Source of the DNA: Nematostella vectensis
Lineage: Eukaryota > Cnidaria > Anthozoa > Actiniaria > Edwardsiidae
Direction of reading: 5' to 3'
NCBI RefSeq assembly: GCF_932526225.1
Contig: NC_064036.1
Span: forward strand, 12,021,181 to 12,085,180
Length of the DNA: 64,000 nt
In this document: in pieces, positions 22,701 to 34,700 of the stretch
How the letters are laid out: each line of letters begins with the position of its first letter
Position numbering within the stretch: position 1 is the stretch's first letter
The notes under the pieces: model-generated
What the model was told of the DNA's origin: nothing
The model's database searches: none
Seen by the model: only the letters and a program-made list of their open reading frames with translations
Translations under genes and position numbers: made by a program

Positions 22701-25700
22701 AATAATTTAAAAATACAGTATATATTTCATATATCGTATGATCCTAAATCATCATAAATCGTTCCGTTTTCGGTCATCGTTTTCGCGTTTCCGTGTGGAC
22801 AATACCCGTATCCATAACAAAAAAGTTGCGTTTACAAACGAAAACGGATACGGGGACGGGGTCTGTACAGGACCCGAAATAATCCCAGGACCTGAAACGA
22901 TCCCCAAAAGTTCCCCAACTGATCCCGGGACCCGAAACGATCCCCAAGAGTCCCCGAAATGAACCCCAAGGAATTACAGTAATGGACAACTAAAGGAATG
23001 TGTAAGGATTGGCTTTCAGTTTTAAAAACATATGAAACATTTAGTTGTGTTATTATAAGGGAGTTTACATTAACTAAAACTATAGTATTAAGATTTTAAT
23101 ATACGACTGCGGGGGAATACAGTGGTTTAGTCAGAAATTGGGGTCAACTAACAATTCTTTGTGATAGTAATTTGAAGAACCCGGCGTGGATAAATCATGT
23201 TTACATAACAAGCCATAAAAGAAGTCTTTACAGATAGGACATGCTGCTTTTTATAGGAAGCGAAATGTTTTAAAGTTATTTTTTGGCATGTTTGTTTTCG
23301 GTGAATGAAAGACCTATCATATCATGAGATCATGCCGGGGTGTACGCACGACTACATGAGGAAGTTCAAAACTCACATAATATTGCTTTCAACAAAAGCC
23401 ACATCCTCTTAATATTTTGCATCGGTAGTAGAAGGGTTGTTCGAGTGTATAACTCAGTGTGCTTTTGTCATTCAATCTTCTCGGCCAAACCGGCTGCCTA
23501 AAATGTGTCGGTAAATATTCGCTCGTGTGAACAAGGATTTCGTGGTGAAATACATGTTTAGGTTGTCGAATGAATATTAATTTTTAGGGGTGATATTTAC
23601 CGGAAATGAGATCTATATTGTCAGAGTCATGTGTCGGAACCGCAACCGCAGAGTGTGAGTGATGGAAGGTCAAAAGTTTGAATGATCTGAGCAAAGCTGT
23701 GCTATGTTTATACATGCGGTATTTCCTTCAGTAGCAATTAAAAGTTGTGTATTTGTTTTAGACTCTGTTTATGGGTTTAACGCCGGGCAATGTAATAAAT
23801 TTATTGAATATATAAAAATAATATATGAAATATATTAAATATATAAGTATTGTGTTGAAATTTAATATGTTTAATAAGTCACGTTGTTTAGAAATCGAGT
23901 CGCTGTTAATCCTTAATTATGCTTCAAGAATTGCAAGTATTTCTTCTGCTTTCCCTTTGTCCATTACCGCAATTCCTTGGGGTTGATTTCGGAGACTCCT
24001 CGGTATCGTTTCGGGTCTGAGGATCAGTTGGGGTACTTTTGGGGATCATTTCGGGTCCTGGGATCGTTTCGGGTCCTGGGATCATTTCGGGTCCTGTACA
24101 GGTCTTAGGCAGTGATAAATCGCATCTCGCTACTCGGAGACTCCTCGGTATCGTTTCGGGTCTGAGGATCAGTTGGGGTACTTTTGGGGATCATTTCGGG
24201 TCCTGGGATCGTTTCGGGTCCTGGGATCATTTCGGGTCCTGTACAGGTCTTAGGCAGTGATAAATCGCATCTCGCTACACGCATTCAACGTAAACTACCT
24301 TTTTTCCGCTACAAAATGCAGTTTTTGAAACTCTAACACACGAACCGTAGCGCATGGTGCATTTGACGAGGTTGATGGACCGCTCTTTTGTTGCCTGTTT
24401 GTCCCTTTATTCACGCAGATTTTAGGTTTTTTAGAGATCGATGCGCTTGTGGGTTTAATCAGAGTTGCTCCAGCGTCCCTTGCAAACTCGATATAACCGC
24501 TGGATATTTCCCGTTATGAAAGCCGCTGTCCAGATTTCGTGGGCACACGTAAAAACGAGTCAGGACTGTCCAGGACCATTTTTAGATGAAATAACGAACT
24601 TTTTGATGGTTTGGATCGATTTTGTTGCTCCAAAAATGCCAAGGAAGGCAAAAGTTGCTAGTCCTTCGAAAAGTTGCTCAAAACGCCAAAAGTTGCCGAG
24701 CACAATCTACATATGCCTACCTCATCACTCGTAGTCGTAAAAATGACTACCGCTACAACATCAGGGGACAAAATAGACCCGAATTCAACCGAAATCCAGC
24801 GGAATCTTGGGTGACTTTTTAAAAACACAATAATGATGGAGTCTTGGGTTGCCTTTGGTCCCGTCATGCATCAAACGCAAGTCAAGCGTGAACTTATTAC
24901 CCGCATGCCGTCTATTAGTCCACCACCTAGACCGGTCCGAGTACTCATTTTACGAGAACAAGCGGGCTTAGGCTCAATTAAAAGCTTGTTTATTCAGGTT
25001 TTTAAAAATATTTTGGCGGCTAGGTGGAATGGTAGCTTTCGTGTAGAAAATCGAGTTACAATTTACCGTGGTCGACCTCACACCCGGCTGCCATTTTGTT
25101 CGTAATAGGAAAACCATTAAGCCCGAGAAGTGTTCTCTATCCTTTTTCTAACTTTATATATTTTTTAAGTGTATCAGTAAGAGATTGCTTTAAGTTTTTC
25201 CGTTTCGGGTATATTTACGTTAAGAATGGCTTATTCTGATGTAAGGACCACATGCGAAGTTTGTTATTATTTTCTCGTCGTTAGAAGTTTGTCAGTATAA
25301 TGATGATAATAATAATGGTAATAAATTTTAACTGCTAAATTGAACGATACTTCTTGTACATCTGTACGCGATCAAACGTCATGAACGGGTGCAAGCATGG
25401 TAAATCCGTCGCGATGCTCTCCAGCCTTTCCCTCGTACCCCGACAAGCCCCTCCCTCGTACCCCTACAAGCCTCTCCCTCGTATCCCTACAAGCCCCTCC
25501 CTCGTACCCCTACAAGCCCCTCCCTCGTACCCCTACAAGCCCCTCCCTCGTACCCCTACAAGCCCCTCCCTTGTACCCCTACAAGCCCCTCCCTTGTACC
25601 CCTACAAGCCTCTCCCTCGTACCCCTACAAGCCTCTCCCTCGTATCCCTACAAGCCTTTCCCTCGTATCCCTCCACCCCTCTCCCTCCCATCCCTACAAC

Positions 25701-28700
25701 CCTCTCCCTCCCATCCCTACAACCCTCTCCCTCGTATCCCTACAAGCCTTTCCCTCGTATCCCTACAAGCCTCTCCCTCATATCCCTACAAGCCTCTCCC
25801 TCGTATCCCTACAAGCCTTTCCCTCGTACCCCTACAAGCCTCTCCCTCGTATCCCTACAAGCCTCTCCCTCATATCCCTACAAGCCTCTCCCTCGTATCC
25901 CTACAAGCCTCTCCCTCGTATCCCTACAAGCCTTTCCCTCATATCCCTACAAGCCTTTTCCTCGTATCCCTACAAGCCTCTCCCTCGTATCCCTCCACCC
26001 CTCTCCCTCGTATCCCTACAACCCTCTCCCTCGTATCCCTACAACCCTCTCCCTCCCATCCCTACAAGCCTCTCCCTCGTATCCCTACAAGCCTTTCCCT
26101 CGTATCCCTACAAGCCTCTCCCTCATATCCCTACAAGCCTCTCCCTCGTATCCCTACAAGCCTTTCCCTCGTACCCCTACAAGCCGCTCCCTCGTATCCC
26201 TACAAGCCTCCTCCTCGTATCCCTACAAGCCTTTCCCTCGTATCCCTACAAGCCTCTCCCTCGTATCCCTACAAGCCTTTCCTTCGTATCCCTACAAGCC
26301 TTTTCCTCGTATCCCTACAAGCCTCTCCCTCGTATCCCTACAAGCCTCTCCCTCGTATCCCTACAAGCCTTTCCCTCGTATCCCTACAAGCCTTTCCCCC
26401 GTATCCCTACAAGCCTCTCCCTCGTATCCCTACAAGCCTTTCCCTCGTATCCCTACAAGCCTCTTCCTCGTATCCCTACAAGCCTCTCTCTCGTATCCCT
26501 ACAAGCCTTTCCCTCGTATCCCTACAAGCCTTTCCCTCGTATCCCTACAAGCCTTTCCCTCGTATCCCTACAAGCCTTTCCCTCGTATCCCTACAACCCT
26601 CTCCCTCCCATCCCTACAACCCTCTCCCTCCTATCCCTACAACCCTCTCCCTCGTATCCCTACAAGCCTTTCCCTCTTTTCCTTTCAAGCCTCTCCCTCG
26701 TATCCCTACAAGCCTTTCCCTCGTACCCCTACAACCCTCTCCCTCCCATCCCTACAACCCTTTCCCTCCCATCCCTACAACCCTCTCCCTCGTATCCCTA
26801 CAAGCCTTTCCCTCGTACCCCTACAAGCCTTTCCCTCGTATCCCTACAAGTCTTTCCCTCGTACCCCTACAAGCCCCTCCCTCGTACCCCTACAAGCCCC
26901 TTCCTCGTACCCCTACAAGCCTCTCCCTCGTACCCCTACAAGCCTCTCTCTCGTATCCCTACAAGCCTTTCCCTCTTATCCCTACAAGCCTTTCCCTCGT
27001 ATCCTTACAAGCCTTTCCCTCGTATCCCTACAACCCTCTCCCTCCCATCCCTACAACCCTCTCCCTCGTATCCCTACAAGCCTTTCCCTCGTATCCCTAC
27101 AAGCCTCTCCCTCATATCCCTACAAGCCTCTCCCTCGTATCCCTACAAGCCTTTCCCTCGTATCCCTACAAGCACCTCACTCGTATCCCTACAAGCCTCT
27201 CCCTCCCATCCCTACAAGCCCCTCCCTCGTATCCCTACAAGCCTCTCCCTCGTATCCCTACAAGCCTCTCCCTTGTATCCCTACAAGCCTCTCCCTCGTA
27301 TCCCTACAAGCCTTTCCCTCGTATCCATACAAGCCTCTTCCTCGTATCCCTACAAGCCTTTCCCTCGTATCCCTACAAGCCGCTCCCTCGTATCCCTACA
27401 AGCCTTTCCCTCGTATCCCTACAAGCCTCTCCCTCGTATCCCTACAAGCCTCTCCCTCGTATCCCTACAAGCCTCCCCCTCGTATCCCTACAAACTTTCC
27501 CTCGTATCCCTACAAGCCTCCCCCTCGTATCCCTACAAGCCTCTCCCTCGTATCCCTACAAGCCTCTCCCTCGTATCCCTGCAAGCCTTTCCCTCGTATC
27601 CCTGCAAGCCTCCCTGTAATATCCCCACAAGCCTCTCCCTCGTATCCCTACAAGCCTCTCTCTCGTATCCTTACAAGCCTCTCCCTCATATCCCTACAAG
27701 CCTCTTCCCTCGTATCCCTCCAAGCCCCTCCCTCGTATCCCTACAAGCCTCTCCCTCGTATCCCCACAAGCCTCTTCCTCGTATAACTGCAAGCCTCTCC
27801 ATAATATCCCCACAACCCTCTCCCTCGTATCCCTACAAGCCTCTATCTCGTATCCCTACAAGCCTCTCCCTCGTATTTCTACAAGCCTCTCCCTCGTATC
27901 TCTACAAGCCCCTCCCTCGTATCCCTACAAGCCTCTGCCTCGTATCCCTACAAGCCTCTCCCTCGTATCCCTACAAGCCTCTCCTTCGTATCCCTTCAAG
28001 CCTCTCCCTCGTATCCCTACAAGCCTTTCCCTCCTATTCCTACAAGCCTCTCCCTCATGCAGGGTGCGCGAACCCTCTGCCCATCTTGGTTGCCAAAAAA
28101 TGGGTAATTTTGTTTAAATAATCTTCGCGCGAATACTATCCTTTTCCATATGATGCCTAAGACTGCGCATCCCCCCTCCCCCCTCTGCAAATCTTGGATA
28201 CACACCTAGTATCCAGCAATCTGGATCTCTATGGTAACGTACAGACACCTGTCCTCACCTTTTTTTGGATTCATTTACCCTATTCGCGTATAAGAAGGTG
28301 AGATCTATGTATTGTACTTCTGACTCTACCCTTCTTCCACCGTGGTATTGTGGAATGTGTCTTGTTACCAACTCTTTCAACAAGGCAAGCCTGCATGGGC
28401 GTTTATGCCTAGTGCACACTAGCAACATAACAACATAACGACATGGGCGCGCGCACTATGTTTAGAAAAAACATGTTTTTTCACTTATGTCGTTATGTCC
28501 ATATCGTTATTTCGAAGGCAAGAGTGCGCGCGCCCATGTCGTTATGTCGATATGTCGCTAGTGTGCATTAGGCATTCACTAGTGTCTGTTGATTGCACGG
28601 GTCGGGTTTATCGTCCAGTATGCTCTGTCTGCTTTCAGTGACGAGAGAGTTTTCCCGGTAACTCGTTGTTCCAGCACCGAAGACAGTGGGAGAATAAACA

Positions 28701-31700
28701 CCCTCACGACGAGCATAAAGTCAAGAGGGATTTTATAATTCGATCACACCTCTCTTTCTGATGAGCCCAGCTTCATTTTCCGTCACAAGGTTATCGCTTA
28801 CAGCGCATACCTGTATCGTCGAGGGGGTAATTTAGGCTAAGCAAACACGCCAATAGTTCAAAAACAACTGATTTACTTCAGCCATGCTTTCAACCTCGTG
28901 TCCCTACATTCATAGCGCGCGTACCACAGGGATACCGTTACAGTACCCAGGATTTGCTGAGAGGAGGTGCGCATCCTCGAGAACCCAGGGCGTCGCGATC
29001 AGCGGACGAGGCGCGAGAGCGAGGTGGCAGAACCGCGACGCCCTGGGATCCTGAGGGTGGAGGATGCGCAGCCATACGTATCATTACGTATCATATGGAC
29101 AAAGGACGGTGTTTACCAATACTTCAATAATAAATGACCCACTTTTGGGTGGCCAAGGGGGGAGGGGGGTGCGCGCCTGGTTTACATCATATTCAACCCT
29201 ATCTTTACAGGGTTTGTGTCATTACAAAAAGCCTTGAATCCGGCCGAAAAAAAAGCACATCTTTAGGAAGGTTGATAGCACCGTTAGAAACGGCGTACAT
29301 AATAGATTGCTCTAAAAAAAATTGAGTCTCGTTCTTTTCGACACGCCCCTCCCCCATACAGAGCGACCTTACAATAGAATCGTCACAAAGATGTGCTGAA
29401 GGTTTCTACTTGTTGAATGAAGGTCTTTCTTTTAAGGCGGCTGGAGCGCTGGTAATAAATGGTGCTCGTTTCCAGTTTTCTAAGTTTGGTCTCACTCGAG
29501 TTCAAAAAGTTGCTTTTAAACAAATACACAATTTACTTGTTAACCACTATACACGCAGGAAGTTCATGTATTGCGATTGCGACACGCCCACCCTCGCAGC
29601 CTAGGCTAAAATATTCCTTCTCACAATTTTAAACTCAATAACCCAGCTGCTTAAAAATATCCCACGTTGTAAACTGGCTCCATTAGGTCTGTACTTTTTG
29701 CGTCGCAGTGTGCAGAGGCGCGCGAATGCATTATAACAGAGATGCGCGCGAACGCATTATAACAGAGTTTGGTGATCCTTTCTTCACTGCCACCTCCCCC
29801 CCTTTCCCTGATAATCTTATTGACCCGTCCCCCACTTCCCTAATAATCTTATCGCCCCGTCCCCCCTTCCCTAATAATCTTATCGCCTCGTCCCCCCCTT
29901 CCCTAATAACCTTATCGCCTCGTCCGCCTCTCCCCTAATAATCTTATTGCCTCGTCCCCCCTTCCCTAATAACCTTATCGCCTCGTCCTCCCTTCCCTAA
30001 TAATCTTATCGCCCCGCCCCCCCCTTCCCTAATAATCTTATCACCTCGTCCCCCCTTCCCTAATACTCTTATCGCCTCGTCCCCCCTTCCCTAATAACCT
30101 TATCGCTTCGTCCCCCCTTCCCTAATAATCTTATCGCCTCGTCCCCCCTTCCCTAATAACCTTATCGCCTCGTCCCCCCTTCCCTAATAATCTTATCGCC
30201 TCGTCCGCCCCTTCCCTAATAATCTTATCGCCTCGTCCCACCCTTCCCTAATAATCTTATCTCCTCGTCCCACCTTCCCTAATAATCTCATCGCCTCCTC
30301 CCCCCCTTCCCTAATAATCTTATCGCCTCGTCCCCCCTTCCCTAATAATCTTATCGCCTCGTCCCACCTTCCCTAATAATCTTATCGCCTCGTCCCCCCT
30401 TCCCTAATAACCTTATCGCCTCGTCCCCCCTTCCCTAATAATCTTATCGCCTCGTCCGCCCCTTCCCTAATAATCTTATCGCCTCGTCCCACCCTTCCTT
30501 AATAATCTTATCGCCTCGTCCCACCTTCCCTAATAATCTTATCGCCTCGTCCCCCAATTCCCTAATAATCTTATCGCCTTGTCCCACCTTCCCAAAAAAT
30601 CTTATCGCCTCTTTCCCCCCTTCCATGAAAGTCTTATCGCCCCGTCCCACCTTCCCTAATAATCTTATCGCCTCGTCCCACCCTTCCCTAATAATCTTAT
30701 CGCCCCGTCCCCCCCTTCCCTAATAATCTTATCGCCTCGTCCCTCCTTCCCTAATAATCTTATCACCTCGTCCCCCCTTCCCTAATACTCTTATCGCCTC
30801 GTCCGCCCCTTCCCTAATAATCTTATCGCCTCGTCCCACCCTTCCCTAATAATCTTATCGCCCCGTCCCCCCCTTCCCTAATAATCTTATCGCCTCGTCC
30901 CCCCTTCCCTGATAATCTTATCGCCTCGTCCCCCTTTCCCTAATAACCTTATCGCCTCGTCCCCCCTTCCCTAATAATCTTATCGCCTCGTCCGCCCCCT
31001 CCCTAATAATCTTATCGCCTCGTCCCACCCTTCCTTAATAATCTTATCGCCTCGTCCCACCTTCCCTAATAATCTTATCTCCTTGTCCCACCTTCCCTAA
31101 AAATCTTATCGCCTCGTTTCCCCCTTCCATGAAAGTCTTATCGCCCCGTCCCCCCTTTCCCTAATAATCTTATCGCCTCGTCCCCCTTCCCTAATAACCT
31201 TATCGCCTCGTCCCCCCCTTCCCTAATAATCTTATCGCCTCGTCCCCTCTTCCCTAATAATCTTATCCTCTCGTCCCCCTCAATATTTCGAGGCTTGCTA
31301 TTGTTCTCGAATTGACAGTTTATAATAGAAAAAAGCGCTAGATACGAAAGTTGAAATTAGTGGCGCAGTGATGTAAACACGGCAACGAACATTAATACCG
31401 ATACTCAGCTAAAATTCTTTGTAAAACTTCGAAAAGTCTATAAGAGTATGATGTTGAATTATTCTCCCTACCATTGATGAAAAATATTGACATTTCAGGA
31501 GAAATTAGGTGTTATTATTCACTTTCCTTAAACGGGCTGTGTCGAAAGCATTTTGCAATGGCGGCGGGTGCGACATTGACTAAGGTCACTTCAAACTGGA
31601 TTTTCTACACGAAAGCTACCATTCCACATGGCCGCCACGATATTTTTGAAAACCTGAATAAACAAGCTTTTGAGCCTAAGCCAGCTTTTTCTCGTAAAAT

Positions 31701-34700
31701 GAGTACTCGGACCCAATTTTGGGCTCTTATGTGATGGAATATATGTGTTGGGCAGTTTGCACACCGGCGTAACTCCGGCCTAGCACTCCTCCGCCAGAAT
31801 ATTGCTGGGCCAGCAATGCTTTCGGGTGCTGGCACAGTTTGCACATTGCTTAAGGTTGTTTTTTGAATCGATTAATGTATTCGGAAGTATGTCCACAATA
31901 CACTGTGAAGTTCGCTCATCTGCACTCGTTACAGATGCGTGGTCAAGGTTCGTGACAAGGTTTATGTGTGTGTGTGTGGAGGTAAAGAGAGAGGCGGGGT
32001 GCTGGATTTGGTATTGTTCTCGCGTTCAAGGTGCGGTACTGCTGAGAGTAAATGCAGAAAACTTACTTGGCGATCAGACAACCGAGGACAGGCAGGAGAA
32101 GCGTCGGGAGGATAGCAGAATACACGAGGTTTAGGTATAAATCTCCTGCTAGAGACGATATGAATAATGTAGAGCCGTACGACGTTAAAGCCACTGTCCA
32201 CCTATGAAGACAACGGACGGATATTAAAAAGAGCATTACGCAATTCCTTTTTTGAAATATCTGTTCTATTATCTCCATAGGCAGGTAAGGTCAAGTTTAT
32301 TCTAACAAATATTTCACCAATTTTTAGAGTGATGAGGAAATGTAGTGAATTTGCAGAGTTGTTCATAAAGGCGATTATGGGTTCTTTCACCGATACTACT
32401 CGAGACTACTATCGAAAAAATCTTTTAGGTAAAGTATACATAAAATACTACACGTAGAATGTGTAGTTCCAGAAAATATCCATACCCCCATACCCCCATT
32501 GAGGGGATTGGAAATTCTGGGGGGGGGGGGGGGAAGCAGGAATTTCCAGAGGGCAGAGGGGGTAAAATGCCCTTTTTCTTTAACAGTTACTGTATTATCT
32601 TTTCCAGGGGGTTGGATATTCCAGAGGGGTGGGGTGGGGGATCATACCTCCGCCCCCCCTCAATGGCGGGGGGGGGGGGGGAAGGGGGGTGTATGTATAT
32701 TATCTGGAACTACACAATGTTATTATCTCACCAGTTAATGGCCATGACGAGCGTAAACTTTCTCATCTTGGGCGTGCGAACCATATCAAGTTGTGTGTGA
32801 CGCTTGGTCACTTCACCTTCCCTTTTCACCTGACTTTCCCTGATTCTCTCGATGAGCTGTCGAAGACTATTTTTGTCAAGAGATTGCTCCTTGGAATTGC
32901 TTCCAAAGTTGACTAGAATCTCGTGAGCTTCATCCAAACGACCCTTGGTTATCAGCCAGCGGGGAGACTCGAATATCCATCTGGGGAGGGTAATAATAAG
33001 AACTTGCACTGAGATGAGATTGGAGATCAGAAAGTCAGTGATAGCTCAAACATTACCAACACCTCTCCCAGGAATTCCAATTCCTAATATTTTTTTTTGA
33101 AATCAGAAATCGTTTTCCGTTTTTATTTTCCATAGGGGGGAAAATCTTCTTTCTCTGCTCTGGGGGATTGGCATCTCTTGGCATTCCCATATTTCCTATT
33201 TTTAATTGCGTTTACGTTACATTATACACCTATTCAGAAATAAGGTCTGGAAAGCTGTAATAATCTTGTAACAATCACATGGCTTTCAGAGATCAGGATT
33301 CATCCATTTATATTCGTTACTCAAGAGCCACAGCATGTTACGACCCATGAATTCTCCAGTGCAACGTTATTTGAAATGTGTAGTTGAAGAAAATATCCAT
33401 ACCCCCCAGGGGATTGGAAATTCCGGGGGGTGGGGGGTTCAAACGACCAGGAATTTCCAGAGGGGTGGGGGGTAAAATGATGCCCTTTTTCCTTAACATT
33501 TACTGTATTTTTTTTTTCCAGGGGGCTGGAAATTCCAGAGGGGTTGGGGGTAATACCTCCGACCGATCAATAGGGGGGTATGGATATTTTCTGGAACTAC
33601 ACAACAGTATGAAGAACTCGTAGATTTGAGACGATGCCCTTTTCGGCGGTGTACTCTCATGCAGTTAGTTTGTAACAACTATAATGAAATAGTCATTTTT
33701 TTCCTTAAATGCCTTTTTTAACATCTTTGATTTCAGAATCTCTTTTTAAACCAACTTACTTCCAAAAGAGTAATATGGCCAATCCCGGGGCTGCCCCAAT
33801 CAACATGAAAGTCCTCCAGTCCCTGATAAAATACGCCACAAGAATTATAAGAAGCCAGCCTGCTTTCCAAAACAACTCGTTGATAATACCAGCGATGGTG
33901 CGGTGATCTGGGCCGATCATCTCAATGATCAAGGTGTATTGGCAAGCTATCGAAGATGCAATCGAAAGTCCAGCGAAGAAGATAAGAATGATCAGTGCGG
34001 TATGGCTGGTCACAAATGATGCCCCAATAAACGCTGCTGCCTGAAAATGAATGCATCAGAAATAAACATTATTTAATGTTCGTACTTATTTTTTTTACGT
34101 AAACGCAAAGATACAACGAACAACAAAATTCTTGCGAAGAACTAGAGACAGCTGTAGATTTGAGGGAGTTTAGATATAGCCATGACGCCAACATGTGTAC
34201 AGTTTGCCCTTATTAGTTACATATCTGGTTGTTTTTTGTGGAATGTTTATATCAAAGTCAAAATCCAAGTTATTATAAGTATATAGTGTCTCATAGTGGC
34301 TTCCAATAATCTTTTTGACATTTAGAGAGAGCTTACTGGCACTTAACCACTATAACCATAAGCCAGTCGGGTCTGGCATGACGACAGCAATATTCTAAAT
34401 TCTAAAAACTCAACCATGTGTATACCTGTAATGCAACGGAAACAGTCAGGGATATTTTCCTTCCAAAAGCATCAGACAATGTTCCTGATAATAAGGACCC
34501 AAAAAGATACCCGACAAAATACATCGATTGCACCAGAGCGGGGATGTAGCTACGTTCACATAGTAGATTCCACTGAAAGAAAGAAGAAGAACAAATAAAC
34601 GGTAGCTCATACAAAGCCTAGCATTCAAGAGTAAATTACACTCTTTTTGAATGAGAGCCTCGTTATAAACATGTTCAAACCATCTCCTGACATGGCTTAC

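Larger units (their letters stand above)
21431..31850. mobile_element. ~10.4 kb insertion in intron 5 of transporter B (composite of repeats)
   Basis: Alignment of intron 5 of A (13943-14232) with B breaks at about 21431 and resumes at about 31850 (TAAGGTTGTTTTTT). The extra DNA starts with a MITE end (CCCCGTGCAAACTGC, 21466-21480) and stops with the inverted form (CAGTTTGCAC, 31835-31844). Inside are the elements listed separately and no gene. It may be one large element bounded by these ends, or a nest of successive insertions. Confidence 0.6.

Noticed and set aside
25354-28121. Open frames of 810, 740 and 282 codons (Pro/Ser/Leu/Tyr repeats)
   Set aside because: The 23 bp unit lacks stops in all three plus frames, so any frame is open. 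The region lies inside an intron of a well-supported minus-strand gene.
12829-31285. CRISPR array
   Set aside because: Direct repeats here have no unique spacers and lie in introns of animal genes.
21431-31850. Two partial transporter genes (exons 1-5 and 6-9) instead of one gene B
   Set aside because: Exons 5 and 6 keep exact phase and intact splice sites, and together they complete a full-length reading frame equal to A. A broken gene remains possible if the long intron is not spliced.
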